From an uncultured Microbulbifer sp. (GTDB taxonomy: Bacteria > Pseudomonadota > Gammaproteobacteria > Pseudomonadales > Cellvibrionaceae): 64,000 nucleotides of DNA. Shown piece after piece: positions 36,404 through 47,000 of the stretch. The first letter of the stretch is position 1; every line of letters starts with the position of its first letter. The stretch covers positions 33,455-97,454 of the forward strand of contig NZ_CANLDD010000012.1 of NCBI RefSeq assembly GCF_947489355.1, in the 5' to 3' direction. A program made the translations under genes and the position numbers. Below the pieces are notes generated by a model, which saw only the letters and a list, made by a program, of their open reading frames with translations, was not told the origin of the DNA and searched no databases.

Positions 36404-38470
36404 ATGCTGATGGATGAGATGATGGGATTGGAACTGAAGATGCCTGCACCGGGCAACCTGAATGATGACGCGCAGAAGCTGGAATGTTACGTGGCTCTGG
36501 TCAGTGCTGACAGCAAACTGGCGGGGGATTGGGTCAGAGCCCTGAATGACACCGCCGCCCGGCACGACAACCCCTTTGGACTGGCCTTTAAAGCGGTTGC
36601 ACCGACGGATATCGAGAGCCTGGCGCGGGAAGCGGATTGCCTACAGGCCGTTATTGTGGATGGCGGCAGCGATACCGACGGGCTGGAAGCGGCCGATGTA
36701 CTCGCCGGGCGAATTCACGCGCTTCGCTCACAACTGAATATTTTCCTGGTGGCCCACGGCGCGGTCGCCGGTGCCGCACCCCTGGCTGGCGAACCCAGTG
36801 GCGGGGCCCTGGCCAGTCTGCACCGCCGTTTTGACGAACTGTTCGATCGCCGCGAGGGCAACTTCAATCACATGTTCCGTCTGGTGCAGGCGTTTATTGC
36901 CCGCCGCGCTTCGACCCCCTTTGCCGACACCCTGAAAGACTATGTGTTTTCCGCGCGCGATGCCTGGCACACCCCCGGGCACTCCGGTGGCGACAGCCTG
37001 CGCAACAGCCCCTGGGTGGGGGACTTCTACCGCTTTATGGGGGAGCATGTGTTCAATACCGACCTCTCGGTGTCGGTACAGGTGCTGGACAGCCTACTGG
37101 AGCCCCACTCGGTGATCCAGGAAGCCCAGGACCTGGCCGCCCAGGCATTCGGGGCACGTCACACCTTCTTCCTCACCAATGGCACTTCCACGGCCAATAA
37201 GGTGGTGATTCAGCAGATCCTCGGCGGCGGTGGCAAGATTATCGTCGACCAGGCATGTCACAAGTCGGTACACCACGCGATTGTGATGAACCGCTGCGAA
37301 CCGGTTTACCTGAAATCGGTGCTGCACCCGGAATTCGGTATCTACGGCCCGGTGAAGCGTGCCGACATCGAAGTGGCTTTGGATGAACACAGCGATGCGC
37401 GCCTGCTGGTCATTACTTCCTGTACTTACGATGGCCTGCGCTACGATCTAAAACCGATTATCGACTACGCCCACCAGCGCGGGGTCAAAGTGCTGGTGGA
37501 CGAAGCCTGGTTTGCCCACAGTTTCTTCCACCCGGAGCTGCGCCCCACCGCACTGGAGTGCGGTGCCGACTATGTCACTCAGAGCACCCACAAGATGCTG
37601 TCGGCCTTCTCTCAGGCCAGTATGATTCATGTACAGGACCCGGATTTCGACGAGTTCCGCTTCCGCGAAAACCTGAATATGCACGCCTCCACCAGCCCGC
37701 AGTACGCCATGATTGCCAGCCTCGATGTGGCGCGCAAACAGATGGCAATGGAGGGGTATGGCCGCCTCAAGCAGTGCCTGCAAATGGTGGAGACCCTGCG
37801 CCGCGCGGTCAATGAAACCGGAGTATTCCGCGCCCTGACCCGCGACGACCTGATCGCCAAGCCTCTGGCCGGCGACAATATCCGCCTGGACCCCACCAAG
37901 GTGACCATCGATATTTCCTGCAGCGGTTATTCCGGCAATGAGATGCAGATCAAACTGTTTGACCAGTATGGTATCCAGGTGGAGAAGACCACCTACAATA
38001 CCATCACTGTACTGGTCACTCTGGGCAGCACCGAGAGCAAGTTGTTGCGCTTGATACACGCCCTTAAGCAGCTGGCCGGAAACACCCACCGGCGTATTCA
38101 TGTGGGCGCACCGCGGCGTCTGCCGGAGTTTACCCGCTTCACCTGTCTGCCGGCGGACGCCTACTTTGCCGAGACCGAAGAACTGCCGCTGATGGACAAT
38201 GGCACAAAGGCCACGCAAAAGCTGATCGGGCGCACCAGTGCCGATGAGATTGTGCCCTATCCGCCGGGCATTCCCGTGCTGGTGCCAGGCCAGGAGATAT
38301 CCGCGCAGATCGTGCAGTTCCTGCAGCAGTTGTTACAGGGGCAGAACACCACGGAGATCCACGGCCTGATTTTCCGCTCCGACGAGCCCATGCTGCGGGT
38401 GGTCAAGACGGTATCCGCAGGTGCGGATACAAAGGGCAAAAAATCCACTGCCAACAAGGCAGGCAAATAG
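36404..38470 (+). CDS. PLP-dependent Orn/Lys/Arg decarboxylase, major (class I) family
   Basis: A 688-residue fold-type I decarboxylase of the bacterial ornithine/lysine/arginine family. An N-terminal wing-like domain (about 1-150) precedes the PLP domain with FFLTNGTSTANK (cofactor phosphate), ACHKSVHHA, LVDEAWFAHSFFHP, and the Schiff-base Lys397 in STHKML. The C-terminal domain carries PYPPGIPVLVPGQ near 610-622. The product would be putrescine, cadaverine or agmatine; which one is not decidable here. The tail ends in a Lys-rich segment (KGKKSTANKAGK) of unknown role. No antiporter gene is adjacent, unlike acid-resistance systems. Confidence 0.88.
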   Translation: MLMDEMMGLELKMPAPGNLNDDAQKLECYVALVSADSKLAGDWVRALNDTAARHDNPFGLAFKAVAPTDIESLAREADCLQAVIVDGGSDTDGLEAADVLAGRIHALRSQLNIFLVAHGAVAGAAPLAGEPSGGALASLHRRFDELFDRREGNFNHMFRLVQAFIARRASTPFADTLKDYVFSARDAWHTPGHSGGDSLRNSPWVGDFYRFMGEHVFNTDLSVSVQVLDSLLEPHSVIQEAQDLAAQAFGARHTFFLTNGTSTANKVVIQQILGGGGKIIVDQACHKSVHHAIVMNRCEPVYLKSVLHPEFGIYGPVKRADIEVALDEHSDARLLVITSCTYDGLRYDLKPIIDYAHQRGVKVLVDEAWFAHSFFHPELRPTALECGADYVTQSTHKMLSAFSQASMIHVQDPDFDEFRFRENLNMHASTSPQYAMIASLDVARKQMAMEGYGRLKQCLQMVETLRRAVNETGVFRALTRDDLIAKPLAGDNIRLDPTKVTIDISCSGYSGNEMQIKLFDQYGIQVEKTTYNTITVLVTLGSTESKLLRLIHALKQLAGNTHRRIHVGAPRRLPEFTRFTCLPADAYFAETEELPLMDNGTKATQKLIGRTSADEIVPYPPGIPVLVPGQEISAQIVQFLQQLLQGQNTTEIHGLIFRSDEPMLRVVKTVSAGADTKGKKSTANKAGK

Positions 38471-38501
38471 ATACAGGATTGAATCCGGCACGGAGGCCGG
38501 T

Positions 38502-39242
38502 ATGTTCGAGCAACCCAAAACCGTGTTGTTGGCGGGCGCCGCCGGCGGTATCGCAAAGGCCATCGGTGCCGAACTGGTTCGGCGCTCTGCCGATATTACC
38601 CTGCTGACCTTGAGCCGCGGCACAGGAGAGCGGGTGCCCGGCCACACCGGTGAACGCCGTCACCTGTCCGTCTCCCTCGACCAGGCCGATGCCATTGGCA
38701 GCATCGAACATTTTCTGTGTGAATTTTCCGCACCCCCCCACTGGGTGATCAACTGCTGCGGGCTGCTGCACGATAAAATCCACGGACCGGAAAAATCCCT
38801 GGCTCAGTGCGGCGATAACTGGTTGATGCAATCCATACGCATCAATCTGCTCACCCATCTACACCTGGCCCAGGCCCTGGACCGGCAACTCCAGCGCCGG
38901 CAGCCGCTGTTGTGGGCCTCCCTGTCTGCCAAGGTGGGCAGTATCGGTGACAACCAGATGGGCGGTTGGTATAGCTACCGCATCAGTAAGGCGGGACTGA
39001 ATATGCTGATCAGGAATCTGTCTATTGAGTGGGGGCGCCGGTTGGAAAACAGCTGTGTGGTAGCGATTCATCCGGGTACAACCGATACACCTCTCTCCAA
39101 ACCTTTCCAGAGCAATCTTGCCCCCGGCAAACTCTACAGCGCAGTATTGAGTGCCCGGCGAATAATGGATGTGCTGGAACAACTTGGCCCCGCGGATACC
39201 GGGCAATTGCTGTTTTGGGATGGTAGTCAGCTACCCTGGTGA
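38502..39242 (+). CDS. Short-chain dehydrogenase/reductase
   Basis: A 246-residue SDR protein. The ATG at 38502 follows GGAGG by 5 bases and lies 31 bases after the decarboxylase stop, so the two are probably cotranscribed. The N-terminal nucleotide-binding loop is LLAGAAGGIAKAIG, NCCG replaces the usual NNAG, and the active-site Tyr/Lys are in YSYRISKAGLNM, as in C-factor/CsgA-like SDRs. A later HPGTTDTPLSKPF matches the family. Substrate unknown. Confidence 0.88.
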   Translation: MFEQPKTVLLAGAAGGIAKAIGAELVRRSADITLLTLSRGTGERVPGHTGERRHLSVSLDQADAIGSIEHFLCEFSAPPHWVINCCGLLHDKIHGPEKSLAQCGDNWLMQSIRINLLTHLHLAQALDRQLQRRQPLLWASLSAKVGSIGDNQMGGWYSYRISKAGLNMLIRNLSIEWGRRLENSCVVAIHPGTTDTPLSKPFQSNLAPGKLYSAVLSARRIMDVLEQLGPADTGQLLFWDGSQLPW

Positions 39243-39708
39243 AGAGGAGCGTCGTCCCGGTTTGCTGCCGGGAAAAGCAATCCTCATGCGAGGGTTCAGG
39301 GGCTGGGTCCGATTGCCATAAGGCATTGAGTTACAAGCAGCTCTGCACCGTTCCGCCGGTATCCCAGAGGCGACAATGAGATAGGGTGTAGAATACTTTT
39401 TTAATTGTCGTGCCATTAATAACTGCAGCATCAGTCCTTTTTCTCTAAAAATGCCACAAAAGTAAAAGCGCAAGTGTCTGCACCGGCAGTCTGCCTATGG
39501 AGGTTCTGGATATGATTGGGTTTCCGTTTGCCTGTTCAGGCGTAGGCATTTTTATTTTTCGCTAGTGGATATGGCCAGTTTCTAGTGACTGTCGTGGTCG
39601 GCCGGTATGGAATATACAATCGGCCGGGTTGTCGCTAATGTATCTATATGGGGGAAGTTCCCTGGGTGAAAATTTTTCAGCCCAATAGTTTTGATAGCAG
39701 GAAACAAG
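39243..39708. other. Gene-free stretch between SDR gene and pncC
   Basis: About 465 bases, without a supported gene. A weak hairpin (CCCGG/CCGGG near 39255-39271) after the SDR gene may aid termination. The 327-codon minus-strand frame at 39562-40545 mirrors pncC and is rejected. Confidence 0.5.
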
Positions 39709-40224
39709 ATGGTGGATCATGGGGACATCACCCGGCTGGCTCGGCAGTTGGGTGTGGCGTTGGAAAAACGCAGCTGGCGCGTGACTTCGGCGGAATCCTG
39801 CACGGGAGGGGCGATCGCTGCGGCAATCACATCGGTGGCGGGAGCCTCCAACTGGTTTGACGGGGCGATGGTGAGTTACGCCAACCGTATCAAGCACAGT
39901 GTGCTGGGCGTGGATGCCAAAGACCTGAAGTTGTTTGGCGCTGTCAGTGAGCCGGTGGCACGGCAGATGGCCTGTGGGGTGCTGGCGATGATGGATGCCA
40001 ATCTGGCTGTTGCGGTCAGCGGTATCGCCGGCCCCGATGGTGGCACGGAAGAGAAACCTGTGGGCACAGTCTGGATTGCCTGGGCCCATGTGGAAGGGCA
40101 GGAGCCGGTTCAGATCGATGCCAGCTGCTTTCATTTCCAGGGGGATCGCACAGCCGTACAAGTGCAGACAGTGGTAGAGGCGCTCAAGGGCATGCTGGTC
40201 ATACTGTCTGAGCATCTGTACTAG
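39709..40224 (+). CDS. pncC: Nicotinamide-nucleotide amidohydrolase (CinA C-terminal domain)
   Basis: A 171-residue stand-alone CinA C-terminal domain protein that deamidates NMN to NaMN in pyridine nucleotide recycling. The family motifs are ESCTGGAIAAAITSVAGASNWF with the catalytic Ser/Thr region, and VSGIAGPDGGTEEKPVGTVW. The ATG at 39709 has AGGA 8 bases upstream. Its position just before recA is conserved in many Gammaproteobacteria. Confidence 0.93.
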   Translation: MVDHGDITRLARQLGVALEKRSWRVTSAESCTGGAIAAAITSVAGASNWFDGAMVSYANRIKHSVLGVDAKDLKLFGAVSEPVARQMACGVLAMMDANLAVAVSGIAGPDGGTEEKPVGTVWIAWAHVEGQEPVQIDASCFHFQGDRTAVQVQTVVEALKGMLVILSEHLY

Positions 40225-40319
40225 GGCCGCCTCTAAAGCCAATCCAAATCGCCTGTGGTAGGTGCCCTTAAGAACCACCCTCTGCAAGATGGTCACTGAA
40301 CCTGGTCGTTGCGCAATAA

Positions 40320-40335
40320 CTGGTTGCCTATACAG
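40320..40335 (+). promoter_or_regulatory. LexA (SOS) box-like site upstream of recA
   Basis: The 16-mer CTGGTTGCCTATACAG has the obligatory CTG-N10-CAG ends and matches the gammaproteobacterial LexA consensus at 11 of 16 positions, with the right half TATACAG perfect. It ends 55 bases before the recA start, the expected place for SOS control. Confidence 0.75.
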
Positions 40336-40390
40336 TAATCCTTGGTTAAGCTTGCCACCAATCAACACGCTTCGAAATGCGGGAATGATC

Positions 40391-41425
40391 ATGGATGCCA
40401 ATAAAGACAAGGCACTGAAGGCGGCGCTGTCGCAGATTGAACGCCAGTTTGGCAAGGGCACAGTGATGCGTATGGGGGACAAGGAGCGCGAGCGCATTCC
40501 TGCGATCTCCACCGGCTCCCTCGGCCTGGACGTAGCCCTGGGCATTGGCGGCCTGCCGCGCGGCCGTATCGTGGAAATCTATGGCCCGGAGTCCTCCGGT
40601 AAAACCACCTTGACGCTGCAGGTGATTGCCGAGGCCCAGCGCAAAGGCGGCACCTGTGCTTTTGTGGACGCGGAGCACGCCCTTGATCCCATCTATGCCG
40701 AGAAACTCGGCGTCAACGTCGATGAGCTGATTGTCTCCCAGCCGGATACCGGTGAGCAGGCCCTGGAAGTGGCGGATATGCTGGTGCGCTCCGGTGCTGT
40801 GGATGTGCTGGTGGTGGATTCTGTGGCGGCCCTGACGCCACGTGCCGAGATCGAAGGCGAAATGGGCGATACCCACGTTGGCCTGCAGGCCCGTCTGATG
40901 TCCCAGGCCCTGCGCAAGCTCACCGGCAACATCAAGAACACCAATACCCTGTGTGTTTTCATCAACCAGATCCGCATGAAGATCGGCGTGATGTTCGGTT
41001 CCCCGGAAACCACCACCGGGGGCAACGCGCTCAAGTTCTACGCCTCTGTGCGGCTGGATATCCGCCGCATCGGCTCTGTAAAAGACGGCGATGAAGTGGT
41101 GGGTAACGAAACCCGTGTGAAAGTGGTGAAGAACAAGGTGGCACCGCCGTTCAAGCAGACCGAGTTTCAGATTCTGTATGGCGAAGGCATTAACCTAATC
41201 GGCGAGATAGTCGATAACGGCGTTAAGCTGGGTCTGGTGGATAAGGCTGGTGCCTGGTACAGCTATAAGGGCGACAAAATCGGCCAGGGCAAGGCCAATG
41301 CCACTCGATTCCTGCGCGAGAATCCGGATATCCGCCGTGAGATCGAAGATCAGCTGCGTGCGCAACTGCTGGGCGATTTGGTCCAGGCCAGTTCCGAAGA
41401 GGCTGCGGAACTCCCGCAGGAGTAA
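40391..41425 (+). CDS. recA: Recombinase RecA
   Basis: A 344-residue DNA-strand-exchange ATPase and LexA co-protease. The core shows Walker [20 protein letters not shown], Walker [10 protein letters not shown], loop L1 [16 protein letters not shown], and loop L2 [32 protein letters not shown]. Length and N-terminus ([27 protein letters not shown] start) fit the family; the frame is open upstream to 40262, but those residues are not RecA-like. It is preceded by a LexA box and directly followed by recX. Confidence 0.98.
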   Translation: MDANKDKALKAALSQIERQFGKGTVMRMGDKERERIPAISTGSLGLDVALGIGGLPRGRIVEIYGPESSGKTTLTLQVIAEAQRKGGTCAFVDAEHALDPIYAEKLGVNVDELIVSQPDTGEQALEVADMLVRSGAVDVLVVDSVAALTPRAEIEGEMGDTHVGLQARLMSQALRKLTGNIKNTNTLCVFINQIRMKIGVMFGSPETTTGGNALKFYASVRLDIRRIGSVKDGDEVVGNETRVKVVKNKVAPPFKQTEFQILYGEGINLIGEIVDNGVKLGLVDKAGAWYSYKGDKIGQGKANATRFLRENPDIRREIEDQLRAQLLGDLVQASSEEAAELPQE

Positions 41426-41908
41426 ATGCCGTCTTCCCAAGAGGAGCCCTCCGCCAATCCGCCGCAAGCGCTGTTTGGTGCGGCGCTTGCGTTATTGGCC
41501 CGCCGCGATTATTCCTGCCTGGAGCTGAGACGGAAGCTGGTGGGTCGATTTCCCGATGCCGATTTCAATGCACTGTTCGAATACCTTCAAATACGTAACT
41601 ACCAGTCGGACCGGCGTTTTGCCGAGGTCTTTGTCCGGGCCCGAGTCCAGCGTGGCCAGGGACCCCTGCGCATTCGTCGGGAGCTGCAACAGCGCGGCAT
41701 CACGGGCGAGCTGGCGTCCAGCGCTCTGGAGCAGGTCGAGGTGGACTGGTTTGAGTTCGCACAGGAACAATTACAGCGAAAATATCCCGCGCCCATCAGC
41801 GCGATGCCACTGGACCAGCGGGCAAAGGAGCGTGCACGGCGCCAGCGTTATCTGGCCTATCGCGGTTTTCCGGCGGATGTGATCAGTTGGGCCCTGAATG
41901 GTCAATAA
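41426..41908 (+). CDS. recX: RecA regulator RecX
   Basis: A 160-residue RecX protein that binds and modulates RecA filaments. It begins at the base right after the recA stop, so translation is probably coupled. Family features are the repeated three-helix units: ALALLARRDYSCLELRRKL, LQIRNYQSDRRFAEVFVRARVQRGQGPLRIRRELQQRGI and RRQRYLAYRGFPADVISWAL. Confidence 0.95.
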   Translation: MPSSQEEPSANPPQALFGAALALLARRDYSCLELRRKLVGRFPDADFNALFEYLQIRNYQSDRRFAEVFVRARVQRGQGPLRIRRELQQRGITGELASSALEQVEVDWFEFAQEQLQRKYPAPISAMPLDQRAKERARRQRYLAYRGFPADVISWALNGQ

Positions 41909-42351
41909 GCATAGATCACTCCTTTTGATCGATATATAACCACCTGCCAGCCATTACCCCTATACCGATTTCGCCGTTGGAGTGTTGCACCTGAAGGGTG
42001 TAACAGATTCTTCGCACCAGGGCACACCGAGGCCCAATTTTGGAGAAATGCGTCAGGTGATGAGACAGAAGAATGCCGGCGTCCATCAATCCCACTGGCA
42101 AATATAATCTGCGATTATGAATCCATAGAGATGAATTGCCGGTTGAATAATCGGTAAAAAGATAACAATGTCTGGATCTATACTTCAGCCCAAGAGTAAA
42201 CAGTAAATCCAGCCGGAAAATCGGGGTGATCGTCGTTGGCGGGGGTGTGCTTCCATAAGACGTAAAGAAAAGCCGGCGGGTGCCGGCTTTTCTCAGACTT
42301 ACAAAACACGCTACCTAATTGACAAAAGAAAAACTCAACAAACCTGAATTT
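41909..42351. other. Gene-free stretch after recX
   Basis: About 440 bases between convergent genes recX and the beta-helix protein gene, holding a strong terminator at 42267-42292 and no supported gene. Confidence 0.6.
42267..42292. terminator. Strong bidirectional terminator
   Basis: GAAAAGCCGGC pairs perfectly with GCCGGCTTTTC across GGGT. A and T tracts are built into the stem on both sides. It lies between recX and the convergent gene ending at 42352. Confidence 0.85.
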
Positions 42352-43596
42352 TTAATCACAATTAGGGGCATTCCAGAAGGAGGCAGAGCTAAAACCCGTG
42401 GCTGAGGCAGAGCCGGGCAGCGCCATATAGCTGGTGTTATCGGTGACTCGGGTGCAATCGTACTCCATGGTATTGAAGACATCGCCGGTATAGGGAGTAG
42501 AGCTGCTGCCAATAGCACTGGAGGTATCGTTACAAGCCTGCCCGGTATAGCCGAGAATCTCCACATTTTCAAAGTAGGCATCGGTGCCTTCCTTGAGCTT
42601 CAGGGGAACATCGGCAGAGCCAGCCGTGCTACCCACAAAGCCAACGGTGACGTTGGTAACAACACCGCGTGCAATGGGTGCGGCAGTTGCGGAGTCCGGA
42701 TTGTTGGCCAGTTCGAAGGCGTGGTCGGCATTGTCTCCCTGGGCAATACTCACATTGTTCAGAGATCCGCGGTATCCTTCGTCCCAATCCACGCTGTCAT
42801 CCTGGTTGCAAGTCAGCCACAGGTTCTCAACTGCGGCATCGCCACCGAAAAACTCAATGCCATCGTCCTGGTTATTGTGAATATGTACATTATTAATGCT
42901 GGTGCTGCTATTCACGCTGTAGAGCGTCAAGCCATTGATTTCACTGGCTACAGCCACTTCATGACCACCCTCGGCAATTACCACATACTCCAGGGTGCCG
43001 CTGCTCATGGTTTCGTCCAGGTATTTCCCGCCACCGTAGTAATAGGCCGAGGCAACACCTTCCATTTCACACAGGTCTTGCCCGCTAGCATTGGGGCAGG
43101 CATTGCTTTCACCATACCCCGCCAGCACCAATCCGCCCCACTCACCGGAACCTGTCAAATCGTTATCGATAGAGGAGAATACGATGGGATCACTATTGTT
43201 ACCCTGGGCATCAATCTGCGCACCGCGGGTAATGACCAGCGCGGAGTTACTGTCTACCGCACCGGCGATCTGTGCACCCGCCTCTATCTTCAGTACAGTC
43301 TTATCCGCCGTACTGGGGTTGGCGTTCTGGAGGTGGCCATTACCCACCAAAACAATACCGGGCAGTGCCCATACAATTGGTAAGGGTGATAGAGTACTGT
43401 TTTTGGCAAGCACGACCGTATCGTTTACCGCTATAGAGGCCGGAAGATCACAGCGCAAATAATTCGTACCATTAAAGATTACTGTACCTTGAAAGGTACC
43501 ATTAGAGTTGCAAAATGCATCGAGACCCAAATTTGTATCCGCATAAGAAGCTGAAGCCAAAGCCATCAGCGCAATGGAAGTCATTACCTTTTTCAT
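42352..43596 (-). CDS. Secreted single-unit beta-helix-like protein, paralogue of the adjacent lipoprotein repeats
   Basis: A 414-residue exported protein with a Sec signal peptide (MKKVMTSIALMALASASYA), no lipobox and several cysteines. It has the pattern of a right-handed parallel beta-helix-like family often found with TonB receptors: GSGEWGGLVLAG at about residue 150, a Cys-bounded CPNASGQDLCEMEG insert, YYYGGG, NQDDGIEFFGG, and DSVDWDEGYRGSLNNVSI near 270. Each motif recurs in the three units of the large lipoprotein upstream. The ATG at 43596 has AGGTGG 8-13 bases upstream. A terminator separates it from the upstream gene, so it should have its own promoter. Role unknown; substrate binding at the surface is inferred. 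Confidence 0.78.
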   Translation of the reverse strand: MKKVMTSIALMALASASYADTNLGLDAFCNSNGTFQGTVIFNGTNYLRCDLPASIAVNDTVVLAKNSTLSPLPIVWALPGIVLVGNGHLQNANPSTADKTVLKIEAGAQIAGAVDSNSALVITRGAQIDAQGNNSDPIVFSSIDNDLTGSGEWGGLVLAGYGESNACPNASGQDLCEMEGVASAYYYGGGKYLDETMSSGTLEYVVIAEGGHEVAVASEINGLTLYSVNSSTSINNVHIHNNQDDGIEFFGGDAAVENLWLTCNQDDSVDWDEGYRGSLNNVSIAQGDNADHAFELANNPDSATAAPIARGVVTNVTVGFVGSTAGSADVPLKLKEGTDAYFENVEILGYTGQACNDTSSAIGSSSTPYTGDVFNTMEYDCTRVTDNTSYMALPGSASATGFSSASFWNAPNCD

Positions 43597-44059
43597 CACA
43601 AGTTCCACCTAATCAACGTTAAATTGTAACTTGATAAATACTGCTTTGTTTACCACTCCCGGCTTCTAACACTCTGCCAGGCCATGACAATTTAACCGAG
43701 CCACATTTCAGTCAAACATAACCTTTAGATTCTTTTTTTTATTTTTACAAAAAAAACAGAACAAAAAAGAATAAAAAGAAATCCAATGACGGTGAAAAAT
43801 AGGTTGGAGACATTAAATTTTATAACATAAAGCAGCCAGGTGATGACCATAGTGTTACAAATAACTGCCTGAAATTACCATATCTGGATGAAACTGTATG
43901 AATACCTTGCAAGCAAAAACAAGGCCGGCAATTGCCGGCCTTGTTGGGAAATCCTTGTTAAGAGTGTGACTCTATAAACTCCGTGGTCATATGGTTCTGT
44001 ATGATGAGGCGCCCTATCTTGCCAGAATAGATTCCATACAGAACTATATGGTTGTCGGA
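43597..44059. other. AT-rich promoter region of the single-unit protein gene
   Basis: About 460 bases. A very A/T-rich run (43727-43775, long A and T tracts) precedes the gene starting at 43596 on the minus strand, and the terminator at 43910-43945 closes the upstream unit. No gene is seen. Confidence 0.55.
43910..43945 (-). terminator. Perfect-palindrome terminator of the large lipoprotein gene
   Basis: The 28-base segment 43918-43945 is a perfect palindrome (arm AACAAGGCCGGCAA). On the minus strand it is followed by TTTTTGC, a textbook intrinsic terminator about 115 bases after the lipoprotein stop. Confidence 0.88.
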
Positions 44060-47000
44060 TTAATAATCTTCCCCAAAAATTTCCTCTCCGGCATTGATGG
44101 GAATAAAATAGTCACTGACCCCTAAGAAGGGGCTATCTGTTAAGAAATTCATGTCAGCAGATTCGGATTTGGTATAATCGGTCTCGGTCTTACCCAGATT
44201 GATCAAATTGGTTGCCGGATAGAGACTGCGCCACTCGCTAAACGAGCTGACGTCGTCGATCTCATCAAAAGAAAACTCTCCATAAAAACTAAACACCCAG
44301 TCAGAATAATAAATATCACTATTCCCCTGGCTCGGTAGTGGAATAGTAGAGGTGTTACTCACAGTACCGGCTTGGTTATTGACTGCTTGAGTACGAAAGT
44401 GACTGTCAATCTGGTTCGCCAGGTTTGGGTCCTGGGACAGTTCCTTACAGGCAAAGGCCACCTGATCAAAAATAATACCCTCCCCCAGTAGCGATGCAAC
44501 GCCCTCGCCAAAAGAGATACATTGGTCAACTACCAGTGGAGGGCCACCAAACAAGCCCGGAAGATAAATATCATTCGCTCTGTCAGCACCAACAATACTA
44601 TTGTGTAAAAACAAGCCGCTCCCACTGAGCAGTTCCAGCGCCGTGGTTGTGACACCGGGGGCCGTGGGGTCAAAAAGCATGAGCGAATCCGCTCTGTGTA
44701 GTGAAAGATTGGCTATAGTGGGCATGGAGCGCGGCAGTGCATCTGGATCGCCACTGTGCCCGGAAATCGTGGGGTAATCATACCACCCCCCCGCTTTTTG
44801 GATAAGTGTGCTGAAAAATTCCTCTTGAGAAGAACCGAAGGGATTGGCAAATCCGCTATCCTCAATAAAAACCGATTGCATAGTGCCCCGGTATCCGTGA
44901 TTCCAGCGAAGACTATTACCGGGCACACTTGTACGGATATGTATATTGCGTAAATTTACCACACCCCCGTTGATATCGATCGCCGCACGGCCAACGTTCT
45001 CACTGCCCCAGGCCGCGGGTGTACGAGGAATCTGATTTATATCCCCCCCCAGGCCAAAGTACAGATTCTCAATCTTACCGCCGCGGCCGACGCTGTTCAG
45101 GCGAAGCGAGCCCTGCAGCAGATGCAGGTTTTCAATATTCACATTGCTGTGGTTGTCATCATAACCGCCGTGGTAGCCGTACTCCCCCTGGATATTACAG
45201 ACACGGCTGCCGGGCTCCGCCATGGCCTCCGGGCACTGGTTGTTGCGTGCAAAGCCATCGATTATCAAACCGGCCCAGGTGCCCACCTTCAGGTTCAAGG
45301 GATAGCCTGCAGAAAAACTAGGGTTGGCGTTAGCAATTAAGCCCACCAGATTCACTGGCCCGGCGGCATCCCCATCGCGCTCCGCATTGGTCAGGCTGAC
45401 ATCGCCAATCACTTCCAGGGCGCCGCCGCGGGTAATATGCAGGACGCCGCCCTTGGCAACCATCACGATGCTGGAAGCTTCCATTCCCAGGGTTACCGGA
45501 TCGGCCTTCATCGCCGCCACCTGAGCAGTATCGGTAATTGCCAGATGCCCTTTACCGACCCTGACCAGGCCGTTTATCAGCCATAGGGTGGGTGCCGGGT
45601 CCCGTTCCAGAAAATACCCTGGATAGACCTCTTCATTCACCTGGTGCCCGTCTTCAAAAGCCACCCGGTCTTTGCCGGTAAAGGCATTCAAGATAAAGTC
45701 CTCGGTAATCGTGCCCCGCAGGCCGCAGACCTTAAAGTAGGAATACACGTTTCTTCCTATTTCCGGTATGTATATAGTTTTATTTATGTATACATAATCC
45801 TTCTCCAGCACACCTTTATAGTCACATTCGGCGGCCAGCAATACTGCCACAGAGTCGCTCCAGCCCTGGTACCAGTTGTCCCGTGAATCCAGTACAGCGC
45901 CCATATAGCCCACATTGGCTTCCAGGTAGCGGGCGGCGTCGCCGGCCAGGGTGAGATCAATCCCGGTGTCGATGCCGGGAATATCGCCACCGGTGGCGAC
46001 AAAGTTGCTGTCCAGTACCGCAGCCACTTCGTACACACCGCTGAGCCCCTGAGTGGCGGTGGCAAAATCGCGCCCGCCGTCTTCGTCTTCATCTGGAACG
46101 GTACGGCCACAATCCAGCACCACATTGTCGAAATAGATTTCCAGCGGGTCGCTGAACTGCAGATTTGAGGTGGCCGGGTTATCGATATCCAGGCAGGTGG
46201 CAAACTCTGTCACCACGGAGTTGTAGAGCAACAGGCCGGAGCCATCCTCTAGCAAAATGGCGGTATCTGAACTCTCCACGCCTTGTACGGTGATATTCGC
46301 CATAACCGGGCGCGAGCGCGGTGTGGCATTGTGATCTGCGGGATTATTGCGGCCCAGTATGGCATGGCCGCTGGACATGTCTCCCGGCTGTAAAATGGCA
46401 TATTGCAGCGTGCCGCGATAGCCGTTCGCCCAGCTGACCAGGTCATTTTTTACGTCCGAAACCAGGAGCCAATCGATATTCACTGCACCGCCATCCAGGA
46501 CCAGGCCATCGGACTGGGAGTTGGTAATATCCAGGTGGTTGAACTCAGCTCCGGTACCTACATGCTGGAGTTTGAGGGCCGGCTGGCCATTACCTGCATT
46601 CAGCAGACGCAGGTAATGGATATTGACCCTGGGTTGGGCGGCCAGGGCACAGGCCGTTTTACTGGCACACTGGTTGTCCAGGCCGTTAATGGTTATCCCG
46701 GCCCAGTGCACCTCGGCATCCCGGGCTGCCAGCGCTACCGGGTCATCTGCACTGCCTCGCATACTCAGGGCAACATCCGCATGAAAGGTCAGTGAAGAAG
46801 TGGCATCCAGCAGCAGTTTGGAGTCTCCATCCAAAATCACTTTTTTCGGCTGCTGCAAGTGGGCCACCTGTTCTTCAACACTCAGGGCTGCCAGTGCATT
46901 GCCAAAGGTTACCGGCCCTTTCAGGCGCCAGGCCACAAACGCATCATTGATATCCTCATCAAAATACAGGTCGCTGTTTACCTGGCCCTGCAATTCGCAA

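Noticed and set aside
37448..38218. 256-codon minus-strand frame
   Set aside because: Antisense to the PLP decarboxylase, which has all catalytic residues; no family resemblance.
39562..40545. 327-codon minus-strand frame
   Set aside because: Antisense to pncC and the recA control region; rich in His/Arg/Pro as expected from a mirrored gene, with no domain.
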